Shown in pieces: positions 6,569 through 13,449 of a stretch of 21,954 nt of DNA. The notes beneath the pieces are model-generated. The model was not told the origin of the DNA. It saw nothing but the letters and a program-made list of their open reading frames with translations, and did no database searches. Origin of the DNA: Polyangiaceae bacterium (lineage in GTDB: Bacteria > Myxococcota > Polyangia > Polyangiales > Polyangiaceae); NCBI GenBank assembly GCA_025936205.1, contig JAICTU010000097.1, positions 1 to 21,954 on the forward strand, given 5' to 3'. Both the position numbers and the translations under genes were made by a program. Position 1 is the stretch's first letter; every line of letters begins with the position of its first letter.

Positions 6569-8848
6569 ATGGCGCAAGTGAGCCTGGTTCTGATGAACGG
6601 GCGCACACATACCGGTTTTCTCTCGCGCTTTTCCCCGTCCGTGGCCGACATCGCGCTCGCCCTTTCGCGCGAGGGCAAGGACAAGTCGCGCTTCGCCGCC
6701 GAGCAGATCGCTTACCTCGGCTTCCACCGGCCCGCGGCGGAGCCGCCGCCGCTGCCGCGCAAGCTCGAGGCCAAGCTCAAGATCCACGTGGGCGGCGGCA
6801 AGACGTTCCTGGTCGATCCGGCGGAGGGCGATACGCCCGGCTCTGTCGGCTTCTATGCGCGGCCGGCGGAGCCGCAGTCGCCGTATCGCGAGATCTTCTT
6901 CTACAACCACGGCGTCAACCTGCGCGAGCTCAACGAGCCCCTGGGCGCCCTGCTGGTGCAGGGCGGGCTCGAGTCGTCGGCTCTGGAAAAGGGCCTGGCC
7001 AAGCAGAAGACCGAGCAGCGCACGCCGATCGGGCAGATCTTGCTGGAGACGGAGCGCGTCAACGCCTCGGCGCTGGAGCAGGCCGCGAACCTGCAACGCC
7101 GCAAGGGCACGCGCATCGGCGAGGTCTTGATCGAGGCCGGCCTGGCCAAGGCCGAGGACATTGAATTCGCACTCTCCGAGCAGCGCAAACGCGGCGGCAA
7201 GCGCATCGGGCAGATCCTGGTGGACCTGAAGGTGATCTCCGAGGTGCAGCTGGCGGTGGCGCTGGCCCGCAAGTTCCAGCTGCCCTACGTCGACTTGGAC
7301 AGCGTCTCGATCAATCTGGAAGCGGTGGCGGAGCTGGATCGCGCCTTCATCGAGAAGCACCGGGTCCTGCCGGTGGACTGTGATCAGCGCTCGATCACCG
7401 TCGCCATGAGCGACCCGCTGGCAGTCGATACCATCGACCAGGTGCGCCTGCAGACCAAGCGGCAGCTGAGCGAGGTGGTCGTCACCAAGACCCAGCTCGA
7501 CAAGTATATCCCGACCTATCTCGACCAGATCGACTCGCGCAGCCGCGAGAACGAGATGGACGAGATCATGAAGGGGCTGGGCAGCGCCGACGCCCAGACG
7601 GAGGTCGAAGAGGTCGCCGAGACCACCCTGGTCAAGGAGTCCGACAACGCCATCATCAAGCTGGCGAACCAGATCATCATCGACGCCTACCGGCGCGGCG
7701 CCTCCGACATTCACATCGAGCCCAACGGGCGCGAGCGCACGACGGGGGTGCGCTTTCGCGTGGACGGCGACTGCTCCGCCTACCAAGACATTCCGCCCGC
7801 CTATCGCAACCCGCTGGTCGCGCGCCTCAAGATCATGGCGCAGCTCGACGTGACCGAGAAGCGCAAGCCGCAGGACGGGAAGATCCGCTTCCGCGTCGGT
7901 GAGCGGCAGATCGAGCTGCGCGTGGCCACCATTCCGACCGCCAATGGCAATGAGGATGTGGTGATGCGCATTTTGGCCGCGTCCAAGCCTCTGCCGCTGG
8001 AGCAGATGGGGCTCAGCCCGCGCAACCTGGCCGAGTTGCGCCGGCTCATCAGCGCGCCGCACGGGCTGATCCTGTGTGTCGGCCCGACCGGCTCGGGCAA
8101 GACCACCACGCTGCACTCGGCGCTCGGCGCGATCAACACGGTGGACATGAAGATCTGGACCGCCGAGGACCCGGTCGAGATCACCCAGCAAGGCCTGCGG
8201 CAGGTGCAGGTGAATCCCAAGATCGGCTTCAACTTCGCGGCGGCCATGCGCGCCTTCCTGCGCGCCGATCCCGACGTGATCATGGTCGGCGAAATGCGCG
8301 ATCAGGAGACGGCCAGCACGGCGATCGAAGCTTCGCTCACCGGCCACCTGGTGCTCTCGACACTGCACACGAACAGCGCGCCCGAGACGGTGACGCGCCT
8401 GATCGACATGGGCCTCGACCCGTTCAGCTTCGCCGATGCGCTGCTGGGCGTGATCGCGCAACGGCTGGCGCGTGGCCTGTGCAAACAATGCCGGGAACCG
8501 TACACGGCGTCGGAGACCGAGCTCCAGGACCTGGCTCTGGCGTATGGACCGGAGCTGTTCCCGGAGCTCTTGCAGCGCCAGGACACCTCCGAGCTGCGCT
8601 TGTGGCGGGCGGTGGGGTGCAACGCCTGCAACAAGAGCGGCTACAAGGGCCGCGTCGCCATCCACGAGCTGCTGGTCACGGACGCGGGGCTCAAATCGGC
8701 GATTCAGCGCAAAGCGCCGGTGGACGAAATCCGGCGCCGCGCCATCGAAGGCGGAATGACCACGCTGTTACAGGACGGAGTGGAGAAGATTCTCCTTGGT
8801 CAAACGGATCAGAAGCAGGTGCTGGCTGTCTGTGGGTCAGCGCATTGA
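6569..8848 (+). CDS. PilB/GspE-type pilus or type II secretion ATPase with MshEN-like repeats
   Basis: The family consists of hexameric ATPases that power type IV pilus extension or type II secretion at the inner membrane. From the ATG at 6569 the product has 759 residues. A GTG at 6485 or ATG at 6539 would add 28 or 10 residues; I prefer 6569 because the first beta-domain (SLVLMNGRTHTGFLSRFSP) starts there, but no clear ribosome binding site supports any of them. Residues 1-110 form a small beta-rich domain. Residues about 124-250 contain four xxGxxL-type repeats of ~30 residues, resembling the MshEN c-di-GMP-binding fold. The C-terminal motor has Walker A GPTGSGKTTT (Lys511), an Asp box AEDPVEI, Walker B DPDVIMVGEMRD, a His box GHLVLSTLHTN and the zinc tetracysteine C638/C641/C684/C687. 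No pilC, pilT, pilin or other gsp genes are nearby, so the system it serves is unknown. Confidence 0.9.
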   Translation: MAQVSLVLMNGRTHTGFLSRFSPSVADIALALSREGKDKSRFAAEQIAYLGFHRPAAEPPPLPRKLEAKLKIHVGGGKTFLVDPAEGDTPGSVGFYARPAEPQSPYREIFFYNHGVNLRELNEPLGALLVQGGLESSALEKGLAKQKTEQRTPIGQILLETERVNASALEQAANLQRRKGTRIGEVLIEAGLAKAEDIEFALSEQRKRGGKRIGQILVDLKVISEVQLAVALARKFQLPYVDLDSVSINLEAVAELDRAFIEKHRVLPVDCDQRSITVAMSDPLAVDTIDQVRLQTKRQLSEVVVTKTQLDKYIPTYLDQIDSRSRENEMDEIMKGLGSADAQTEVEEVAETTLVKESDNAIIKLANQIIIDAYRRGASDIHIEPNGRERTTGVRFRVDGDCSAYQDIPPAYRNPLVARLKIMAQLDVTEKRKPQDGKIRFRVGERQIELRVATIPTANGNEDVVMRILAASKPLPLEQMGLSPRNLAELRRLISAPHGLILCVGPTGSGKTTTLHSALGAINTVDMKIWTAEDPVEITQQGLRQVQVNPKIGFNFAAAMRAFLRADPDVIMVGEMRDQETASTAIEASLTGHLVLSTLHTNSAPETVTRLIDMGLDPFSFADALLGVIAQRLARGLCKQCREPYTASETELQDLALAYGPELFPELLQRQDTSELRLWRAVGCNACNKSGYKGRVAIHELLVTDAGLKSAIQRKAPVDEIRRRAIEGGMTTLLQDGVEKILLGQTDQKQVLAVCGSAH

Positions 8849-8936
8849 GTCGGAGGGGGGTACTCCTGGTGCCGCTGGCAGGCGCGAGGCTCCGAGCCCT
8901 GATTGCCAACCCTCTGACCCCTGACCCCTTTTCGTG

Positions 8937-8945
8937 TGCTAGGCT
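8937..8945 (+). promoter_or_regulatory. extended -10-like element before the URC operon
   Basis: TGCTAGGCT fits an extended -10 (TGn-TAnnnT) and ends 15 nt before the ATG of the first URC gene. A tandem TGACCCC repeat (8915-8928) lies just upstream. The 112-bp gap after the ATPase gene is the only substantial intergenic space before the operon, so the promoter should be here. No convincing -35 hexamer is seen. Confidence 0.35.
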
Positions 8946-8960
8946 GCGTTCCTGAGAAGG

Positions 8961-10259
8961 ATGGTTCGCTTGACGTCGTCGGAAGTCACCCAGCGTCACA
9001 TTCGTCTGATTTCGCACCCCGGGGCTTATGGGGTAAACCCCGTGCCCATCCACTGGGGCGCGGCGACGCCCGCCGAGCGCGGGCCGCTGATTGGCACGCT
9101 GGGCGACCCGTCGCGCCGCAACGTGATCGGCTCGCATTCGGGCTCCTACACCGTGTATCGCGCGCTGGCCGTGGCGGCGGGCGCGCTGGACCCGGAGCAC
9201 CAGGCCGATCTGACCGACACGCGCCCGACGCACGTGATCGGGCCATTTCCGCAGTGGCACGATCCGAAGCGCATCGTCTCGCTCGATCCGTACGGTGGGG
9301 TCGTGCAAGAGGTATTTCGCGACTACTACACGCAAGGCTGCGACATCCGTCCCACCATTGCGATCACGGCCGCACATCTGTTGCTGCCGGAAGTCACCTC
9401 GGCGATGGCCGCTGGGCGGCTGGTGCCGGACGGCCGCGTGTTGCTCGACGGCGGCGAGTGCGTGGTGACCAAGGCCGCGATCGAGCCCGCCTGGTATCTG
9501 CCGGGCATCGCCGAGCGCTTCGGCGTGGATGAAGGGCGGCTGCGCCGGGTGCTGTTCGAGGAGACGGGCGGCATGTTCTCGGAGCTGGTGACGCGCGGGG
9601 ACTTGCAGGTGTTTCTGCCGCCGATCGGCGGGCAGACGGTCTATCTCTTCGGCGACGTCAGCTTGCTCGGCAAGCCGGGTACCCGAGTCACCGCGCGCGT
9701 GCACGACGAGTGCAACGGCTCGGACGTGTTCGGCTCCGACATCTGCACCTGTCGGCCCTATCTGACCCATGCGGTCGAGGAGTGCGTGCGCGGCGCCCAG
9801 TCCGGGGGCGTTGGCGTCATCATCTACTTCCGCAAAGAGGGGCGGGCCCTGGGCGAGGTGACCAAGTTCCTGGTCTACAATGCGCGCAAGCGCCAGCCCG
9901 GTGGAGACCGCGCCGAGCGCTACTTCGCGCGCACCGAGTGTGTCGCCGGCGTGCAGGATATGCGCTTCCAGGAGCTGATGCCCGACGTCTTGCACTGGCT
10001 GGGCATCACGCACATCGACCGCTTTGTCTCGATGAGTAACATGAAACACGATGCCGTGGTCTCGTCGGGCATCACCATCGGCACGCGCGTGAAGATCCCG
10101 CGCGAGCTGATCCCGAAGGACGCCTCGGTGGAGATGGACGCCAAGGTGGCCGCCGGCTATTACACCGATAGCACGCGGCCCGCCGCCAGCGAACTGGCCG
10201 TGGCCAAGGGGCGCACCTACACGGGCAATGCGCCCGACGGCGACGGCAAAAACGGCTGA
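8961..10259 (+). CDS. urc1: URC1-type GTP cyclohydrolase II homologue (uracil catabolism)
   Basis: This 432-residue protein has a ~180-residue N-terminal extension (RLISHPGAYGVNP, NVIGSHSGSYTVYRAL, RIVSLDPYGG) ahead of a GTP cyclohydrolase II domain. The zinc ligands of RibA are kept as C251-x10-C262-x-C264 (ECNGSDVFGS.ICTC), as are the YFRKEGRALG loop and the late SNMKHDAVVSSGI segment corresponding to TNNP.K in RibA. Canonical RibA is about 200 residues, so length and extension mark the URC1 branch. URC1 is required in yeast for the pathway that opens the pyrimidine ring after uracil is converted to UMP. The ATG at 8961 directly abuts GAGAAGG, which is too close for a standard ribosome binding site, so TTG at 8970 is an alternative. 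The stop overlaps the next gene's ATG (TGATG), indicating translational coupling. No riboflavin genes are nearby. Confidence 0.88.
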   Translation: MVRLTSSEVTQRHIRLISHPGAYGVNPVPIHWGAATPAERGPLIGTLGDPSRRNVIGSHSGSYTVYRALAVAAGALDPEHQADLTDTRPTHVIGPFPQWHDPKRIVSLDPYGGVVQEVFRDYYTQGCDIRPTIAITAAHLLLPEVTSAMAAGRLVPDGRVLLDGGECVVTKAAIEPAWYLPGIAERFGVDEGRLRRVLFEETGGMFSELVTRGDLQVFLPPIGGQTVYLFGDVSLLGKPGTRVTARVHDECNGSDVFGSDICTCRPYLTHAVEECVRGAQSGGVGVIIYFRKEGRALGEVTKFLVYNARKRQPGGDRAERYFARTECVAGVQDMRFQELMPDVLHWLGITHIDRFVSMSNMKHDAVVSSGITIGTRVKIPRELIPKDASVEMDAKVAAGYYTDSTRPAASELAVAKGRTYTGNAPDGDGKNG

Positions 10260-11530
10260 TGGCAGCGCTCATCGGGTCTGGAGCCGCGCTCGCATTTCTG
10301 CGTTCCCCGGCCGCCATCCGGCAGCGCTGCGAGTCCGTGTTCGAATTTGTGCGATTGGGTCAGTCGCGCCACTTCCGCCTGGACCTGGGAGCGCTGCCGC
10401 GCGCCATCGATCTCACCTGGCAGGTCACCTGTGAAGCCTATCCGGATCCGGCGCGCATCCCCGTGCACAGCCGCATCAATCATTTCGCGGTCGGCGGCGT
10501 CGACCGCCTCTCGGGCTTCGAGGCTCGGCTGGGCGATGCTCGCGAGCGTGCCCGGGCGCTGACCGATCTGATCGTGACCAGCGTGTTGCTCGACGCGGGC
10601 GCGGGCAATGCCTGGCGTTTCACGGAGCCGGGCACCAGGCTGTGCGTGGGCCGCTCCGAGGGGCTCGCGCTGGCCAGCTTCCATTGCCTGGAGGGCGGCG
10701 TGTTCTCGTCGGACCCGGAGCAGCCGTTGCAGGCGGATGCTGCCGGGCTGGCGGCGCTGAGCGGCGAGCGGCTGGGAGCGGCGTTCCAGGTCACGGCCGA
10801 CAACCCCCTGCTCGGGCTCGAGGGGCGGGCGGCGTTGCTGCGCAAGCTCGGCAGCGCGCTCGATGGGCCTGCCTTTGCCGGGCTCGGACGCGTGGGAGGC
10901 CTGTGCGATGCGCTGATCGCGCGCTCCTCCGCCGGGCGCTTGCCTGCGTCGGTGTTGCTGGGCACGGTGCTCGAGGCACTCGGTCCGATCTGGCCGCCCC
11001 GGACGCAGTATCGAGGGGTGGAGCTGGGAGACGTCTGGTCGCACCGCGCCGCGGGCGGCGGGGCACCGGGAGGCGGATCGGACGCGCAGGACCCCGGCGA
11101 CGTCGCGGCGCAGACCCAGGGGCTCGTGCCGTTCCACAAGCTGTCGCAGTGGCTCAGCTACTCGCTGTTCCATCCGCTGGCAGTGGCGGGCGTGGAGGTG
11201 GTGCAGCCCGACGAGCTGACGGGCCTGGCCGAGTACCGCAATGGGGGGTTGTTCTACGATACCCACGTTCTGTTGCCGAAGCACGACGCTGTGACGCGCG
11301 ACGTGCACTTGCCCGGCTCGGAGTTGGTCGTGGAGTGGCGCGCGCTGACGGTGGCGCTGCTCGATCGCCTGGCGCAGGGCTTGCGGGAGCGCACCGGCCT
11401 CGGCGCGGAGCGCCTGCCGCTCGGCAAGGTGCTCGAAGGAGGCAGCTGGGCTGCCGGGCGCCGGCTCGCGAATGAGCGCCGGCAAGGAGCGCCGCCGATC
11501 CGTGTGGAGAGCGACGGCACGCTGTTTTGA
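10259..11530 (+). CDS. urc4: DUF1688 protein, URC4 homologue (uracil catabolism)
   Basis: This 423-residue protein matches the DUF1688/URC4 family along its whole length. Recognisable segments are DAGAGNAWRF (about residues 111-120), EGLALASFHCLEGG, NPLLGLEGRAALL, VPFHKLSQWLSYSL (about 290-305), LTGLAEYRNGGLFYDT (about 320-335) and VVEWRALTVALLDRL (about 357-371). URC4 is essential for URC-type uracil degradation in yeast and lies next to URC1 and uracil phosphoribosyltransferase genes in many bacteria and fungi; its exact reaction is not firmly assigned. No signal peptide or membrane segment is visible, so it is cytoplasmic. Its ATG shares one base with the URC1 stop codon, and the UPRT gene follows 20 bp after its stop. 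The Gly-rich stretch near residue 264 (AAGGGAPGGG) looks like a flexible loop. Confidence 0.9.
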   Translation: MAALIGSGAALAFLRSPAAIRQRCESVFEFVRLGQSRHFRLDLGALPRAIDLTWQVTCEAYPDPARIPVHSRINHFAVGGVDRLSGFEARLGDARERARALTDLIVTSVLLDAGAGNAWRFTEPGTRLCVGRSEGLALASFHCLEGGVFSSDPEQPLQADAAGLAALSGERLGAAFQVTADNPLLGLEGRAALLRKLGSALDGPAFAGLGRVGGLCDALIARSSAGRLPASVLLGTVLEALGPIWPPRTQYRGVELGDVWSHRAAGGGAPGGGSDAQDPGDVAAQTQGLVPFHKLSQWLSYSLFHPLAVAGVEVVQPDELTGLAEYRNGGLFYDTHVLLPKHDAVTRDVHLPGSELVVEWRALTVALLDRLAQGLRERTGLGAERLPLGKVLEGGSWAAGRRLANERRQGAPPIRVESDGTLF

Positions 11531-11550
11531 GGTCTTTGGTCTGGGAGAAT

Positions 11551-12198
11551 ATGAGCGACCATCTCGACTCTGTCCGCTTGCACATCGTCAACCACCCGCT
11601 GGTGCAGCATAAGCTGACGCTGCTGCGCGACCGCTCCACCAGCACGCGCAGCTTCCGCGCCCTGACCGCCGAGATCGGCGCGCTGCTCGCCTACGAGCTG
11701 ATGCGCAACGCGCCCGTGAAGGAGACCACGGTGGAGACGCCGCTCGGCCCCGCGCGGGGCGTCGTGCTGGAAGGGAAAAAGATCGTGCTGGTGAGCGTGC
11801 TGCGCGCCGGCTCGGGCATGCTCGATGGCATGTTGACGGTGCTGCCTTCGGCGCGCGTCGGTCACATCGGGCTGTACCGTGACCGCCGGCTGCTGACCGC
11901 CGTCGAGTATTTCTGCAAGCTGCCCGCCGGCATGGAGAACCGCGATGCGATCATCGTCGGTTCGGTCCTGGCGACGGGCGGTACCGCCGCCGCGGCCGTC
12001 CGCCGCATGCTGGAGGCAAAGGCCCGTTCGGTGCGCTACGTCTGCCTCGTGGCCTGTCCCGAAGGCGTGCAGGCGCTGCTCGACGAGCACCCCGAGGTGC
12101 ACGTGTACACCGCGGCCGTGGACGAATCGCTCACGCCCGAAGGCTATGTCTATCCCGGCCTCGGCGACGTCGGCGATCGCCTGTTTGGCACCAGCTGA
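11551..12198 (+). CDS. upp: uracil phosphoribosyltransferase
   Basis: This 215-residue enzyme makes UMP from uracil and PRPP, feeding the URC route. Family landmarks are LVSVLRAGSGMLDGML, the YRDRR and YFCKLP segments, the PRPP loop LATGGTAAAA (from residue 140) and the uracil-binding C-terminal YVYPGLGDVGDRLFGT. The ATG at 11551 is chosen over an in-frame TTG at 11527 because GGGAG (11543-11547) is just upstream and the N-terminus then matches the family length. One oddity: the residues before the PRPP loop read IIVGSVLATGG, where typical UPRTs have an acidic residue (VDPMLATGG); Gly137 replaces the Asp. It is the third gene of the URC operon. Confidence 0.93.
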   Translation: MSDHLDSVRLHIVNHPLVQHKLTLLRDRSTSTRSFRALTAEIGALLAYELMRNAPVKETTVETPLGPARGVVLEGKKIVLVSVLRAGSGMLDGMLTVLPSARVGHIGLYRDRRLLTAVEYFCKLPAGMENRDAIIVGSVLATGGTAAAAVRRMLEAKARSVRYVCLVACPEGVQALLDEHPEVHVYTAAVDESLTPEGYVYPGLGDVGDRLFGTS

Positions 12199-12215
12199 CG
12201 GCAGAAAGGGCGCGC

Positions 12216-12806
12216 TTGATCCGCAGGGTGGCCATCACGGGGGGACCGGGCGCGGGCAAGTCCACCGTCGCGGCGCGCCTCGGGCGCGAGCTCAGCGGGC
12301 GAATCGTGGTCGTGCCCGAGGTGGCCACGCACCTGCTCGGCGGCTTTTTCCCGCGCATTGCCGACGCGGAGGAGCGCCGGGCGGTGCAGCGCGCCATCTA
12401 CCAGGTGCAGCTCGAGCTGGAGTCCGTGCACCGCAAGCGCGCAGGCGAAGACACGGTGTTGCTCTTTGATCGCGGCATTCTGGACGGCGCCGCGTACTGG
12501 CCCGATGGCTGCGATTCCTTCTTCGAAGCCGTGTGTGGGGACGCCGCGGAGGCGCGCGCCCGGTATGACGCCGTGGTCTTTCTCGAGACGGCTGCCGCAG
12601 GTGGTCTGTCCATCAATGGCGAAGGGGCGGAGAGCCAGAATCTCGCACGTACCGAGGGACATGCGGATGCCGTGCGCATCGATGGCCTGCTGCGACAGGT
12701 CTGGTCACCGCACTCGAACTTCCGCTTCGTTGGCTATACTGCGAGTTTCGAAGAGAAAGTGAACGCTGCCCTGGAGCAGCTGCGCCGCCTGATCCAGGCG
12801 GTTTGA
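12216..12806 (+). CDS. P-loop ATPase/kinase-like protein (AAA_28/NadR-kinase-like) in URC operon
   Basis: This 196-residue protein begins with a Walker A motif GGPGAGKST (residues 9-17, Lys15). It continues with VVPEVATHLL and QVQLELE segments and the conserved LLFDRGILDGAAYWP (Asp85, Arg86, Asp90), a set typical of AAA_28-type small P-loop NTPases related to NadR ribosylnicotinamide kinase and nucleotide kinases. The substrate is unknown. The start is TTG at 12216, decided by AAAGGG (12205-12210) five bases upstream and by the P-loop lying eight residues in; no ATG is available before the motif. It is the fourth gene of the URC operon, 17 bp after upp. By position it could phosphorylate a nucleoside or a ribosylurea-type intermediate, but that is inference. 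Confidence 0.8.
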   Translation: MIRRVAITGGPGAGKSTVAARLGRELSGRIVVVPEVATHLLGGFFPRIADAEERRAVQRAIYQVQLELESVHRKRAGEDTVLLFDRGILDGAAYWPDGCDSFFEAVCGDAAEARARYDAVVFLETAAAGGLSINGEGAESQNLARTEGHADAVRIDGLLRQVWSPHSNFRFVGYTASFEEKVNAALEQLRRLIQAV

Positions 12807-13061
12807 GCACGGACCGGCGAACGGCGGAGAGCCGGGGTAGCAGCGCGGTGCAGAACACCTCAGCGTGGGGAATCACGCCGCGCGCGCGGATCATCGCATC
12901 GAACTGCTACTGACATGTGACATCTCCGACACCGTCCAGGTATGTTGGCTAACACAATCTCGTGAGAGTCTATCGCCGTGCTGGGGAGCTCGGCGCGCAG
13001 CGAGCGGGGGAAGCGCGCACCCCCGACCCACCCCGGCACTTCGAGAAACAGGGAGGACTCG
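12807..13061 (+). other. intergenic leader region with possible promoter
   Basis: No credible gene lies here. The stretch 12895-12975 is noticeably more AT-rich than its surroundings and holds TTGGCT (12945-12950), 17 nt, then GTCTAT (12968-12973), a weak sigma70-like pair. ACATGT and a TGACAT repeat occur near 12911-12922. If this is a promoter, the transcript for the small ORF at 13062 would have a leader of about 80 nt. I see no riboswitch or tRNA fold in it. Confidence 0.25.
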
Positions 13062-13361
13062 ATGATGGATGAGGCACCAGTTCGACGGCACGTCAACATC
13101 TCTGCGCAGAGCGGCGCTCAGCTGGAGCTGCGCCTGCACTGGCTCACGAGAGCGCTGGCGGTACGGGGCGGCTATATCGTGGCCACGCGCCGGCGCTCGA
13201 TCGGGGCAGGGCGGCACGTGGCTGCGGTCGCCTACGAGATGCCGTTGCCCAAGTTTGCACGCCCGCTTCGCGCAGAACGGCGTGAGACGCAACGGCCCTC
13301 GCGTGGCGGCGCGGATTGGTCGCGGCAACAGGAGCAGGGGACTTCTTCAGAGGCTGTGTAA
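13062..13361 (+). CDS. small hypothetical protein, 99 aa
   Basis: This small basic ORF is supported mainly by the strongest Shine-Dalgarno sequence in the window: GGGAGGA at 13051-13057, four bases before ATG 13062 and seven before a second in-frame ATG at 13065. The product begins MMDEAPVRRHVNIS, is Arg-rich in its second half and has no signal peptide, Cys pair or known domain. The segment HWLTRALAVRGGYIVATRR may form a short hydrophobic helix or strand pair. The frame remains open upstream to 12978, but the ribosome binding site favours the shorter form. A competing frame from ATG 13069 has poorer spacing. Function unknown; it is flanked by the URC operon and the iorAB-like operon. Confidence 0.45.
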   Translation: MMDEAPVRRHVNISAQSGAQLELRLHWLTRALAVRGGYIVATRRRSIGAGRHVAAVAYEMPLPKFARPLRAERRETQRPSRGGADWSRQQEQGTSSEAV

Positions 13362-13388
13362 CTCCTTGCCGACCTGAACGCGGGGGTG

Positions 13389-13408
13389 AGGCGCAGGGCG
13401 GCCTTTTT
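13389..13408 (+). terminator. possible weak intrinsic terminator after small ORF
   Basis: AGGC (13389-13392) can pair with GCCT (13401-13404), leading straight into a run of five T (13404-13408). An alternative pairing is GCGCA (13391-13395) with TGCGC (13408-13412). The stems are short, so the call is tentative. It would separate the small ORF from the following operon. Confidence 0.25.
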
Positions 13409-13432
13409 GCGCTCCCGATGGCGGAGCCCATC

Positions 13433-13441
13433 GTCTAGGCT
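13433..13441 (+). promoter_or_regulatory. -10-like element directly before iorA-like gene
   Basis: GTCTAGGCT differs by two bases from the element before the URC operon (TGCTAGGCT). The TAGGCT hexamer ends only 8 nt before the ATG at 13450, and the spacer is C-rich with no Shine-Dalgarno sequence. If it is the -10 box, transcription would start at or within one or two bases of the start codon, giving a leaderless mRNA. Confidence 0.35.
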
Positions 13442-13449
13442 CGCCCCCC

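Noticed and set aside
6542..8665. ~700-codon minus-strand frame opposite the PilB-like ATPase
   Set aside because: His/Arg/Leu/Asp-rich antisense shadow with no recognisable domain, while the plus strand carries all ATPase motifs.
8961..10259. Ordinary riboflavin-pathway RibA
   Set aside because: It is twice the usual RibA length, has the URC1-type N-terminal region and is coupled to DUF1688 and upp; no rib genes are present.
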